The notes under the pieces: model-generated
Seen by the model: only the letters and a program-made list of their open reading frames with translations
What the model was told of the DNA's origin: nothing
The model's database searches: none
Shown here: in pieces, positions 50,748 through 59,468 of the stretch
Numbering within the stretch: position 1 is the first letter of the stretch
Layout of the letters: every line of letters starts with the position of its first letter
Position numbers and translations under genes: made by a program
Origin: Marinobacter sp. THAF197a
Lineage (GTDB): Bacteria > Pseudomonadota > Gammaproteobacteria > Pseudomonadales > Oleiphilaceae
Assembly: GCF_009363275.1 (NCBI RefSeq)
Contig: NZ_CP045324.1
Location: 2,666,001 to 2,730,000 of the forward strand
Direction of reading: 5' to 3'
Length of the DNA stretch: 64,000 nt

Positions 50748-52751
50748 ATGCACGTACAACATCACAATGCTCATCTTCCCCGCTCGGTTCAGGCGCAGGC
50801 GGCGCGGTTGGTTTTGCAGGCGAATCTGGCGTATGGGGAGTCCAACAGTAACGGGCTTTCCTATGTGCAGCGGCTGAAGGCGCGGTTTGAATGCCGGGAG
50901 TACCTGGACCAGGCGCTGGCGCTGGAGCCGGAAAACGCGGCGGCCCTTGGCCTGCTGGGCCGGGTGGAGATGGACGACGGCCAGCTGGAGAAAGCCCATG
51001 CGCTGTTCAATGCCAGCCTGAACAGCCAGCCGGGGCAGGCGCAGCAGTATTGCAACCTGGGTTACTGGGCGCTGAAGAGCGAACGGCCCGCCCTGGCTGA
51101 GGAATACTTCCTGCGGGCGCTGGAGTGCGACCGGCAATCCGCCGCCGCTTTCTGCGGTGTCGCCCACGCCAAGCGCTTGCAGGGGCAATTCGATGTGGCC
51201 TACCTGCATTACCGCAAACTGCTGCAAACCGGTTCCCGTTGGGATTCGGTGTATTCCGGCATGCTAACCTGCGCGCAGCACCTGCAGATTCACAAGGCAG
51301 ACACCGACCTGGCGCAGGATGCCATCGCCCTGCTTCGCAAAGACGGCCTGCCCCATCAGGAAATCGGCCGCTTTGTCGGCGCCATCATCCAGCAGCAGTA
51401 CGATCTGGATAACCCGAACGCCGAAGTGTTCCTGGATGCCGCCGCTGAAGACGAACTGCTGATTCTGGCCCTTCAGAAAACCCTGATGCCGAACGCGTCG
51501 GTGGAAGAATTGGTGGTCATGCTGCGCCGGGCGATCATGGCGGAAGTGGCGCAAACCGCCAGCCTGCGGGATGAACTGCAGCCCCTGTGCCTGGCCATTG
51601 CCGAGTACGCAGACCGCACCGGTTACGCCCTGGCCGCCGAAGACGATGAAGAGCGCCTGGCGGCCACGATTAACGACAGCATTGTGGCCCAATTCGCCGT
51701 GCGCGAACCACAAGAGGCCCTGATTGGCTCGCTGATGATCAGCGCCATGTACGGTGCCCTGTTCCATCAAAGCTTTGCCATGCAGCTGGGGCAATGGAAC
51801 CTGGTAGACTGGCCCCTGGCCATGCAGCCGATGATAGCCGCCAGCTATTACAGCCGCGCCGAAGAAGAAGCCATCAAACAGAATTTTGACGAAAAAGCGG
51901 AAGAGCTCTGCCTGGCCAAAACCGACGTGCCACAGGCCTGGCCAGCGTGGAGCCAGCTGGCCTACCGCACCGAAACCAGTTTGAAAGCGGTGATGGCCCA
52001 GGAACTTGGACTGAATACAGACAACCTGCCCGCCACCCTGCGCATTCTGGTGTGCGGCGCCCAGTCCGGCCAACGTGCCATGGAACTGGCGCAATACCTG
52101 GACGATGTAGAGGTAATCGCGGTAGACGAATCCCTGGCCAACATCGCCAAGGCCACCCGCATGGCGCAAACCCTGAACATGGATAACATCGTGTTCTGGC
52201 CCTGGTCCATCGCCCAGCGCTTCGTGGCCGATGGCCATCAGGTACATTGGGTGGAAGTGGGCCGCCTACCATCACCGGCCATGACCGAGCTTTCCCTGGC
52301 AGCACTCATCAACAGCGCCTCCATTGCCGGTGCCGTGGTGCACATGCACACCAGCATGGCCGAGCAAACCGCCGGCGACAAACAGATCCGCCGACTGATT
52401 GCAGAACACCAACTGCAACCCACCCGCACCAGCCTGCGCCAGCTACGCCGTATGGTACTGGCGAACAAACAAGACGCGGTATGGGCCAACCTGCTGAAAG
52501 ACGACGACTTCTACAGCCTCGGCGGCTGCCGCGACCGCTGGTTCCGCCCACAAGACGCCGCCCAGCTCAAAGAGCTGCTGGCGCTGGTCAGTAACGAAGT
52601 GGAATGGAAACTCGTCAAAGCCCGGGACGAAGACGGCCACAGCCTGGCCACCGCCCCGGTACAACGCCAAATCCAGGCCGAGGCCCTGGGCAGCGAAGTG
52701 CAAAGCCTCATGGGCCAGAACCTCAGCGTCTACTTCCAACGCCGGAGATAA
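50748..52751 (+). CDS. TPR protein with methyltransferase-like C-terminal region
   Basis: A 667-residue soluble protein. The N-terminal 200 residues or so form TPR repeats (ALALEPENAAALGLLGRVEMDDGQLEKAHALF, ALKSERPALAEEYFLRALE). A helical middle follows, and the region from about 450 has a Rossmann-type opening (LRILVCGAQSGQRAMELAQYL, then VEVIAVDESLANIAKATRMAQ) as in class I SAM-dependent methyltransferases. The substrate is unknown. The ATG at 50748 has GAGG at a good distance. A sigma-54 type promoter like that of the flagellin gene suggests a link with motility, for example modification of a flagellar protein; this is inference. Confidence 0.75.
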   Translation: MHVQHHNAHLPRSVQAQAARLVLQANLAYGESNSNGLSYVQRLKARFECREYLDQALALEPENAAALGLLGRVEMDDGQLEKAHALFNASLNSQPGQAQQYCNLGYWALKSERPALAEEYFLRALECDRQSAAAFCGVAHAKRLQGQFDVAYLHYRKLLQTGSRWDSVYSGMLTCAQHLQIHKADTDLAQDAIALLRKDGLPHQEIGRFVGAIIQQQYDLDNPNAEVFLDAAAEDELLILALQKTLMPNASVEELVVMLRRAIMAEVAQTASLRDELQPLCLAIAEYADRTGYALAAEDDEERLAATINDSIVAQFAVREPQEALIGSLMISAMYGALFHQSFAMQLGQWNLVDWPLAMQPMIAASYYSRAEEEAIKQNFDEKAEELCLAKTDVPQAWPAWSQLAYRTETSLKAVMAQELGLNTDNLPATLRILVCGAQSGQRAMELAQYLDDVEVIAVDESLANIAKATRMAQTLNMDNIVFWPWSIAQRFVADGHQVHWVEVGRLPSPAMTELSLAALINSASIAGAVVHMHTSMAEQTAGDKQIRRLIAEHQLQPTRTSLRQLRRMVLANKQDAVWANLLKDDDFYSLGGCRDRWFRPQDAAQLKELLALVSNEVEWKLVKARDEDGHSLATAPVQRQIQAEALGSEVQSLMGQNLSVYFQRRR

Positions 52752-52756
52752 ACGTT

Positions 52757-52809
52757 GGGGTCAGACCCCCGGACATTTGGCCGCATCAAATGTCTTGGGG
52801 TCTGACCCC
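52757..52809 (-). repeat. 53-bp palindromic element between convergent genes
   Basis: Arms at 52757-52769 and 52797-52809. It fills the gap between the TPR gene stop (5 bp away) and the sbcB stop (4 bp away) almost exactly, so it probably ends both transcripts. Confidence 0.92.
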
Positions 52810-52813
52810 AAAT

Positions 52814-54262
52814 TTACATGTAGGGGATGAGGGATTCGCCGTAGAGATGGAGGTCTTCGAGGATTTGCTGGTTCCTGGGCGTGAGCTCCGGGTCGGCGGC
52901 GAGTTTTTGCAGGATGCGGCCGTACTCTTCCAGTGAGCGCCAGCCTTTCTTGGGGTGCATAAGGCGTTGGCTGCGAAATTCTTCCCAGCGTTCCATTTCT
53001 TCGCCGCTCAGAGTGCCCGGGTAATTTCGGGCGCGGTAACGAAACAGCATGTCTGGCAGGCGTGCGTCTTCAAAATTCACATCCTGCTCACCCAGGGTAT
53101 CTGCCGGCTGGGTCAGCAGCCAGTTCAGTTTCTCCCGGTCGGTTTTGCTGATGAAGCCACCGGCGTAGAGTTGTTCGTCCGGGTCGGTCAGGTCGCTGCC
53201 GGCGAAATCCTGCTCGAAGGCTTGAGCGATGCGGCCTGGCAGGTCTGGCGCTTGCCGCAGTTTGGCCAGGTTGGCGCGCAGCACGTCGCCGTCCAGCTCC
53301 AGTTCCGCCAGCCGTTCCGGCGACAGGGTTGACAGCATGTTGGCCGGGGCCAGCACCGGGCACTTGTTCAATTGCACACCTTTCAAAGGGAAACGGCTAA
53401 CGCCCTCACCCAGCTCCGCCTGTGACGTAAATACCCGCTCACGAATCTGCTCCACGGTGGCGTTGATCAGTTCAGTGGGGTCTTCCCGCAGGTCGTACAC
53501 AATCACCTGGTTCTTGTTGCTCAGACTTTCCGCCACCGGCGCCACCAGGGCACAGCATCCGCGGGTGGCCGGGTACTTGGCGGAAATATGGAACACCGGT
53601 TTCATGGCAGCGGTGTCCAGCATTTGCCGGGCGGAGTGCTTGTCTTTGTTGCTCAGAACGAAATCAAACAGCTTGGGCTGCTTCTCTTTGATCAGCTTGG
53701 CCACGGCGATGGTTGCCAACACATCAGACATCGCATCGTGGGCAGCCTCGTGGGCAATACCGTTAGCCACCGTCAGTTCCTCCAGCTTGAAACTGGGGCT
53801 GCCATTTTCTTTTTTCGGCCAGTTGATGCCTTCCGGGCGCAGGGCGTAGGTCAGGCGCACCATGTCGATGATGTCCCAGCGGGAGTTGCCGTTCTGCCAT
53901 TCCCGGGCGTAAGGATCACGCAGGTTTCGGTACAGGGTGTGGCGGGTAACTTCATCATCAAAGCGCAGGCTGTTGTAGCCCACGGCGCAGGTGCCGGGCT
54001 GGCTGAAGGCTTCGTTGATCTGGGCGATGAATTCCGCCTCCGGAAAGCCGTCTTCCAGTGCTTTCTGCGGGGTAATGCCGGTAATCAAACAGGCTTCCGG
54101 GGAAGGCAGGTAATCGTCTGTCGGTTTGCAGAAGATCACCAGAGGATCTTCGATCACGTTCAGATCGGCATCGGTGCGTACGCCGGCAAACTGGGAGGGG
54201 CGGTCATGAACCGGGTCCACACCGAAGGTTTCGTAATCGTGCCAGTAGAAAGATCTGATCAA
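52814..54262 (-). CDS. sbcB: Exodeoxyribonuclease I
   Basis: A 482-residue 3'-5' single-strand exonuclease used in mismatch and recombination repair. DnaQ-like catalytic residues are visible: D9 and E11 in WHDYETFG, a later FDDEVTRHTLYRN with the third acid, and HDAMSDV with the last aspartate. The SH3-like and C-terminal Exo I domains follow (GDVLRANLAKL, FRYRARNYPGTLSGEE). The IS256 element lies 64 bp upstream of its start and may have changed its promoter. Confidence 0.95.
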   Translation of the reverse strand: MIRSFYWHDYETFGVDPVHDRPSQFAGVRTDADLNVIEDPLVIFCKPTDDYLPSPEACLITGITPQKALEDGFPEAEFIAQINEAFSQPGTCAVGYNSLRFDDEVTRHTLYRNLRDPYAREWQNGNSRWDIIDMVRLTYALRPEGINWPKKENGSPSFKLEELTVANGIAHEAAHDAMSDVLATIAVAKLIKEKQPKLFDFVLSNKDKHSARQMLDTAAMKPVFHISAKYPATRGCCALVAPVAESLSNKNQVIVYDLREDPTELINATVEQIRERVFTSQAELGEGVSRFPLKGVQLNKCPVLAPANMLSTLSPERLAELELDGDVLRANLAKLRQAPDLPGRIAQAFEQDFAGSDLTDPDEQLYAGGFISKTDREKLNWLLTQPADTLGEQDVNFEDARLPDMLFRYRARNYPGTLSGEEMERWEEFRSQRLMHPKKGWRSLEEYGRILQKLAADPELTPRNQQILEDLHLYGESLIPYM

Positions 54263-54326
54263 AACGCGGCTCCTGCAACCCGAAGAAATACCAGAAGCAG
54301 GAGTTTAGCAAACTTACGCGGCGCTT

Positions 54327-55652
54327 GAGCCTGTAAACCAAATTGTGTAACTGCCCACGACTGAGTAATCTTTTCAAAAGGATACCATCGTGGGTACACA
54401 AGTGGATCAAGAAAAACTCAAAGCCATGGCCGCCGAGCTGGCCAAGGACATCAAGTCCGAAAGAGATCTCGGAGCCCTCACTCAACAGCTGGTCAAGCTT
54501 ACGGTCGAGACCGCCCTCAACGCCGAACTGGACGCACATCTCGGATACGAGAAGCACGCGCCCGAAGGCCGTGGCACCGGCAACAGCCGTAATGGCTATT
54601 CTGCCAAACGCCTGAAGGGCCAGCACGGCGAAGTACCGATAGAGGCCCCTCGTGACCGGGACGGTTCCTTCGAGCCTCAGTTCGTCCGCAAAGGCCAGTC
54701 CCGCCTGACCCAGATGGATGACCAGATCCTGGCGCTTTACGCCAAGGGCCTGAGCACCCGGGATATCGTGGATGCCTTCAAGGAAATGTACGACGCGGAC
54801 ATCTCGGCCACTCTGGTATCCAAAGTGACGGAGCGGGTGATCGAGCAGGTTCAGGAGTGGCAGAATCGTCCGCTGGATCCGATCTATCCCATCGTCTATC
54901 TGGACTGCATCGTGCTGAAGATCCGCGACAACAAGCGGGTCATCAACAAGTCCCTATACCTGGCCCTGGGCATCAACATGGACGGCCAGAAGGAGCTGCT
55001 AGGCCTCTGGCTGGCCGAGACCGAAGGCGCGAAGTTCTGGCTATCAGTACTGACAGAACTGAAGAACCGTGGTCTGGAGGACATCCTGATCGCCTGCGTG
55101 GACGGCCTCAAGGGCTTCCCGGATGCTATTGCTGCTGAGTACCCTCAGACCAAGGTGCAGCTGTGCATCGTGCACATGGTTCGCAACTCGCTGCGCTACG
55201 TGTCCTGGAAGGACTACAAAGCCGTGACGGCCGACTTGAAGCAGATCTACCAGTCTGCCACAGAACATGAAGCCCGGCAGGCGCTGGAGGCCTTTGGCGA
55301 ACGCTGGGACGGCCAATACCCACAGATCTCTCGCTCCTGGCACAGCCACTGGGACAATCTGATTACCATCTTCGAGTACCCGCCGGCGATCCGGAAGGTG
55401 ATCTATACCACCAATGCCGTTGAGTCACTGAACAGCGTGATCCGCAAAGCGACCAAGCGCCGGAAGCTGTTCCCAAGTGATGACTCGGCGCTGAAAGTGG
55501 CCTTTCTGGCTATCCAGCAGGCCTCGAAGAAATGGACCATGCCGATCCGTGATTGGAAGCCGGCCTTGAATCGCTTTATTATCGAATTCGGTGACCGCCT
55601 GGACGGCCACCTGTAATGGGGTGGGCAGTTACACAGATTTATTTACAGGCTC
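54327..55652 (+). mobile_element. Complete IS256-family insertion sequence
   Basis: 1326 bp, bounded by imperfect inverted repeats of about 32 bp that start GAGCCTGTAAA and share TGTGTAACTGCCCAC. An 8-bp target duplication, CGGCGCTT, is found at 54319-54326 and 55653-55660. One transposase gene fills it. The perfect duplication and intact gene suggest a recent insertion. It landed at the 3' end of the DUF2442 gene. Confidence 0.96.
54390..55616 (+). CDS. IS256-family transposase
   Basis: A 408-residue DDE transposase beginning at a GTG with AAGGAT upstream. Catalytic residues are D172 (VYLDCIVLKIRD), D238 (ACVDGLKGF) and E345 in the signature TTNAVESLNSVIRK. A CxxH-like HLCI/CIVHMVRNS segment typical of the Mutator/IS256 group is present. 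The frame is intact, so the element should be able to move. Confidence 0.96.
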   Translation: MGTQVDQEKLKAMAAELAKDIKSERDLGALTQQLVKLTVETALNAELDAHLGYEKHAPEGRGTGNSRNGYSAKRLKGQHGEVPIEAPRDRDGSFEPQFVRKGQSRLTQMDDQILALYAKGLSTRDIVDAFKEMYDADISATLVSKVTERVIEQVQEWQNRPLDPIYPIVYLDCIVLKIRDNKRVINKSLYLALGINMDGQKELLGLWLAETEGAKFWLSVLTELKNRGLEDILIACVDGLKGFPDAIAAEYPQTKVQLCIVHMVRNSLRYVSWKDYKAVTADLKQIYQSATEHEARQALEAFGERWDGQYPQISRSWHSHWDNLITIFEYPPAIRKVIYTTNAVESLNSVIRKATKRRKLFPSDDSALKVAFLAIQQASKKWTMPIRDWKPALNRFIIEFGDRLDGHL

Positions 55653-55890
55653 CGGCGCTTTGACGGGCATTACCCGACAACATGGCCTCAATACTCAAAT
55701 GATAATCCAAAGACTCCCACTCGATGCCCGTGCCATCGCAAATAAAACGATACTCGCGAACCTGGGCAATGGAAGCTTCCTCAAGCTCCGGATACCAATG
55801 CACGGGTGTCGAAATAACACGGCCATCATCCAATTCAACATGCAGATGGCGATCATCAATGTGGACGGACTTACCTCTGAAACCAGGCAT
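55639..55890 (-). CDS. DUF2442 domain protein with an IS-derived C-terminus
   Basis: An 83-residue protein with the DUF2442 pattern (HLHVELDDGRVISTPVHWYPELEEAS, then GTGIEWESLDYHLSIEAML). It overlaps the DUF4160 gene by 20 bp, a pairing widely seen and thought to be toxin-antitoxin-like. Before the IS arrived the frame would have ended ARQSAA and stop; now it ends ARQSAGACK with the last codons and the stop inside the IS end. The change is small and the protein may still work. The ATG at 55890 has GGAG upstream. Confidence 0.85.
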   Translation of the reverse strand: MPGFRGKSVHIDDRHLHVELDDGRVISTPVHWYPELEEASIAQVREYRFICDGTGIEWESLDYHLSIEAMLSGNARQSAGACK

Positions 55891-56101
55891 TCCAACTCTC
55901 CAGAAAATCAGACTGATGACGCTCCACAATACTTAAGCACTCCCGCAGCTCCTGATTCTTCAGATTGCTGTACTTCACTGCAAGCGTCGGCACCTCAATC
56001 TTAGCCCAACGCTCGCCTTTAAGCACATGCACGTGTGCAGGAGGGTGATCATTTGCATAAAAGAAGAACTTGAAGCCATTCAAGAGCAATAATGTGGGCA
56101 T
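55871..56101 (-). CDS. DUF4160 domain protein
   Basis: A 76-residue protein starting MPTLLLLNGFKFFFYANDH with the signature PPAHVHV, typical of DUF4160. It precedes and overlaps the DUF2442 gene. The pair is often called a putative type II toxin-antitoxin module; which protein is the toxin is not settled. The ATG at 56101 fits the family start; the upstream extension to 56155 is not supported. Confidence 0.87.
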   Translation of the reverse strand: MPTLLLLNGFKFFFYANDHPPAHVHVLKGERWAKIEVPTLAVKYSNLKNQELRECLSIVERHQSDFLESWNAWFQR

Positions 56102-56155
56102 CCTTGCCTCTGTGTATATCTTAGTCACTACAACTTGTGGAATTTCCGGAAACAA

Positions 56156-57049
56156 TCAAAACAACTTCGTCCCCATATCCACCTGATGAGTCCGCAACCG
56201 GTCCACGCCCTCACCCGTTAACTGGCTCAAGTCCACTGTCATATTCGTAGGCAGGTTAATGAACACCCCCTTACCCACGCTGATGGTGTTGGCGCCATCC
56301 AGGCTTTGCCAGTCAACATTCTCATCACGCTGGAACCCGATGAAAAAGCCATCGGTGAAGGCTACCTCGCCCTCTGCCGCACCTTCGTCACCCACGATGA
56401 TGGAACGCAGGTTGGTGAGCGGCGCGCAGTTCACGCCAGAAACACAAGACAAGGGCTCATCGCCATTGGGCACAATACCAATGTGGGATGCGCGGTAATT
56501 CGTGGCTGTTTCACCCTCACCGGCAAACAATGCAGTATCGTAAATGGTGCCAGACTCGTCTTCCCGCACCTTCAGGCCGGGCATGGCTCCACTGAAGCTG
56601 GTGGTATGAGAAGACACCGAACCCCGCGCCTGCTGGAATCCCAAACGGAAGCCCGCCAGGCCCTGAGCATCTTCAGCCAGTTCGATATAAGGCCGCTGGG
56701 CCTCAAAGGGAATAACCTCACCTTCATTATAGGTTCGGCCATTGAATACTTCGCCGTCGGCACGGGCGATATGCCCCAGCGCCAGGTGGCTTGCTGAAAA
56801 ATCGGTGCCGCCATCAATCTGGCCCACCTGAATATCATCCACATTGACTCGCGTTTCCACGTCCATACCCAGAGTCATCCGGGTGAAGTCATGGTTTTCG
56901 CCGGCAATGTTTTCTATCTGCATAAAGGCCTGCCCGGTCACCTCGCCCATTGCATCATCTGAAATGGGCTTAAGATCGGCCTGGGCAACGGGCGAAATAC
57001 CCAGGCAGAACGTGGCAAGGGCAGCGTATCCATACGCTTGCGTCTTCAT
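56156..57049 (-). CDS. Exported protein with LKPISDDAMGEVTGQA motif
   Basis: A 297-residue protein with a signal peptide (to about residue 24, AQA-DL) and the motif LKPISDDAMGEVTGQA just after the cleavage site. Proteins with this start are found in Pseudomonas-like bacteria (I associate it with DUF6160) and are usually beta-rich and surface related; the role is unknown. The rest is Gly/Asp-rich with no catalytic motif. It is divergent from the CheC-type regulator. Confidence 0.75.
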   Translation of the reverse strand: MKTQAYGYAALATFCLGISPVAQADLKPISDDAMGEVTGQAFMQIENIAGENHDFTRMTLGMDVETRVNVDDIQVGQIDGGTDFSASHLALGHIARADGEVFNGRTYNEGEVIPFEAQRPYIELAEDAQGLAGFRLGFQQARGSVSSHTTSFSGAMPGLKVREDESGTIYDTALFAGEGETATNYRASHIGIVPNGDEPLSCVSGVNCAPLTNLRSIIVGDEGAAEGEVAFTDGFFIGFQRDENVDWQSLDGANTISVGKGVFINLPTNMTVDLSQLTGEGVDRLRTHQVDMGTKLF

Positions 57050-57211
57050 ATTAGTGTCTCTGATTGTTTTTGTGAGTCAGTTTCCGACGCCGACTCATGC
57101 CGCCCGCTTATTTTGTTATTTCGGTGCTGGCATACGGCCACGTTATTCTTTGTAACGTTATGTGTCTTTTTGACCGTCACCAGACTATAACGGAGGCCCG
57201 CGCGTACATAG

Positions 57212-57227
57212 AGTGACCAAAATCACA
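57212..57227. promoter_or_regulatory. Candidate CRP/Vfr binding site
   Basis: AGTGA-N6-TCACA differs from the CRP/Vfr consensus TGTGA-N6-TCACA at one base. It lies in the 370-bp divergent gap (57050-57419) between the exported protein and the CheC-type regulator. A TATACT hexamer at 57380-57385 may be the regulator's -10. I see no gene in the gap. Confidence 0.45.
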
Positions 57228-57419
57228 TTCACTCATTACGTAGATGTCATTTCCTCGTTAAGCATGATCGCCATCACAAGATTACACTTATCCTCACCTG
57301 CCCACAGCACGGAAGAAACAATAACCAGCGCACCGGAAATCAATGATGTAGCCTATAGATACATATCATCCGGCACTGCTATACTGAATCACTTTACCCA
57401 TGGCACTGATCAACCACCG

Positions 57420-58448
57420 ATGTCTACCCAGATCCTGATTTGCGACGACTCTGCCCTCGCCCGCAAGCAAATGGCCCGGGCACTGCCTGCTGGCCTGGCG
57501 GACGACATCCTGTTTGCGACCAATGGCGAAGAGGCCCTGCAAATTCTTCGCGACCACAAGGCCGAGCTTCTGTTTCTGGATCTCAACATGCCAGAAATGG
57601 ACGGCTATCAGGTACTTGAACATATCCGCAAGGAAGACCTCCCCGTCTTGACCATTGTGGTCTCCGGCGACATTCAGCCCGAAGCCAGGGAGCGTGTGCG
57701 TAAACTCGGCGCCATCGACTTCATCAAAAAGCCCACAGACACCGGCCTTGTTACCAGATTGCTCGAGGAGTACGGCTTTTATCGCCCCGGCGAACTGGAA
57801 ACCGCAGCGCTGAAGGATTCCTCTCTGCGCAGCAGCGTCAGCAAAGCCCGGGAAATCTCCGTCAGCCTGAACGACTACCTGCAGGAAATCGCCAACGTGG
57901 CCATGGGCCGCTCGTCTGACCTCCTGGCCCGGCTACTCAGGGTGTTCGTAAAGCAGCCGATCCCGAAAGTGGCGTTTATCGCCAATTCCGAACTCCACAT
58001 GGCCATTTCCGCTGCCCAGCAAGGCGAAGCCTACTCCGCCGTGTGCCAGGGATTTACCGGCGCCGGGCTTGCTGGTGAGGCCCTACTGCTGTTCCAGGAC
58101 GCCAGCTTTCAGGAAATGGCCGAACTGCTGCATTACGATGTAGTCGAGGGCGAAGCCGTTAACGTGGAGGTGTTGATGGACATGTCCAGCATCCTGTTCG
58201 GCGCTTTCCTGAACGGCATTGGCGATCAGCTGGATCTGAAACTTGGCCTGGGCCATCCCAGCGTTCTGGGCCAACATCGCCCCATCAACGAACTGCTGGA
58301 ACACCATAGCAAGCGGGAAGAACAACTTCTTTGTATTGAAATCAGCTACGCCATCGAAAACCGCGATATTCATTGCGATATGCTGATACTGTTCACCGAA
58401 GACTCGGTGCCCTTCCTCGAAAAACGCCTCGAATACCTGGTGGATTGA
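57420..58448 (+). CDS. Response regulator with CheC-like domain
   Basis: A 342-residue protein with a receiver domain (1-125; D9/D10 pocket, phospho-acceptor D54 in LFLDLNMPEM, K103-K104 region) and a C-terminal CheC/CheX-like region (about 185-340; DASFQEMAELLHYD, EVLMDMSSILFGAFLNGIGDQL). CheC proteins dephosphorylate CheY. This fusion may act on its own or another receiver. I chose the ATG at 57420, directly before the receiver domain. A diguanylate cyclase starts 2 bp after the stop, so the two are surely cotranscribed. Confidence 0.88.
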   Translation: MSTQILICDDSALARKQMARALPAGLADDILFATNGEEALQILRDHKAELLFLDLNMPEMDGYQVLEHIRKEDLPVLTIVVSGDIQPEARERVRKLGAIDFIKKPTDTGLVTRLLEEYGFYRPGELETAALKDSSLRSSVSKAREISVSLNDYLQEIANVAMGRSSDLLARLLRVFVKQPIPKVAFIANSELHMAISAAQQGEAYSAVCQGFTGAGLAGEALLLFQDASFQEMAELLHYDVVEGEAVNVEVLMDMSSILFGAFLNGIGDQLDLKLGLGHPSVLGQHRPINELLEHHSKREEQLLCIEISYAIENRDIHCDMLILFTEDSVPFLEKRLEYLVD

Positions 58449-58450
58449 CC

Positions 58451-59407
58451 ATGGCCTTTCAGAACCCCGAAGCAGGCGCCTTTCACTGGCTGGTAGACAT
58501 GCTCGAATCGGTCGAGGTTGGCCTCGTGGTGCTGGACCTCGATTTCCGCGTGCAGGCCTGGAATGGCTTTATGGAGCATCACAGCGGCATTACCGGCAGC
58601 CAGATCCAGAACAAAGTCCTGTTCGACGTGTTTCCGGACATCCCGCAAGCATGGCTTACCCGCAAAGTCGATGCCGTCGCCATGCTCAACACCCGGGCGT
58701 TCACCTCCTGGGAGCAGCGCCCCTACCTGTTCAAATTCCGGAACACCCGGCCCATCACCGGCACCGAAGAGTACATGTTCCAGAACCTCACCATCAGCCC
58801 GCTAACCGGCACCAACGGTGAGGTCGACAAGATCTGCCTGCTGATTTACGACGTGACCGAATTCGCCAGTAGCAAGCGGGCCCTGGAGCGGGCCAACGAA
58901 CAGCTTGCCAAACTGAGCATGACAGACCGCCTGACCGGCTTGCTCAACCGTGGCACCTGGGAGAACCTGGTAGATGCGGAATACGAACGCTACCGGCGCT
59001 ACGGCCAGGCCACCAGCCTGGTGATGTTCGACATCGACCACTTCAAGCCAGTCAACGATACCTACGGCCACCTGGCCGGCGATGAAGTCATCCGCCACAC
59101 CGCCCAGATTACCCGCAGCAGCATCCGCCAATCCGACAGCGCCGGGCGCTACGGTGGTGAAGAATTCGGCATCATCCTCCCGGAAACCGATGCCGAAAAC
59201 GCCCGCCTCCTCTGCGAGCGCATTCGTGAAGGCATCGAAAAAAGCACCGTGGAAACCAGCGCCGGCAACATCACCTACACCATCAGCATGGGCATCGCCC
59301 AACTCACCGACGAGCCGGAGAACTATATGCAGTGGATGCAGAAGGCGGATGAGGCGCTGTATGCGGCCAAGGAGAGTGGGCGGAATAAGGTTGTTGTTGG
59401 GGAGTGA
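58451..59407 (+). CDS. PAS-GGDEF diguanylate cyclase
   Basis: A 318-residue protein: PAS domain (about 8-140), then a GGDEF domain (about 150-315). The active site is GGEEF (235-239), and the inhibitory site RQSD (226-229) is five residues upstream, so it should make c-di-GMP and be product inhibited. No membrane helix or receiver is present; the PAS domain may bind a ligand, and the partner regulator 2 bp upstream may control it. Confidence 0.92.
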   Translation: MAFQNPEAGAFHWLVDMLESVEVGLVVLDLDFRVQAWNGFMEHHSGITGSQIQNKVLFDVFPDIPQAWLTRKVDAVAMLNTRAFTSWEQRPYLFKFRNTRPITGTEEYMFQNLTISPLTGTNGEVDKICLLIYDVTEFASSKRALERANEQLAKLSMTDRLTGLLNRGTWENLVDAEYERYRRYGQATSLVMFDIDHFKPVNDTYGHLAGDEVIRHTAQITRSSIRQSDSAGRYGGEEFGIILPETDAENARLLCERIREGIEKSTVETSAGNITYTISMGIAQLTDEPENYMQWMQKADEALYAAKESGRNKVVVGE

Positions 59408-59412
59408 TTTTT

Positions 59413-59465
59413 GGGGTCAGACCCCCGAACATTTGGCACCACCAAATGTCTTGGGGTCTGACCCC
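59413..59465 (-). repeat. 53-bp palindromic element between convergent genes
   Basis: Arms at 59413-59425 and 59453-59465. It lies 5 bp from the cyclase stop and 3 bp from the phosphoesterase stop, filling the convergent gap. Confidence 0.92.
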
Positions 59466-59468
59466 AAC

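Noticed and set aside
27118..59465. CRISPR array made of the 53-bp repeats
   Set aside because: Copies are kilobases apart, in both orientations and without regular spacers.
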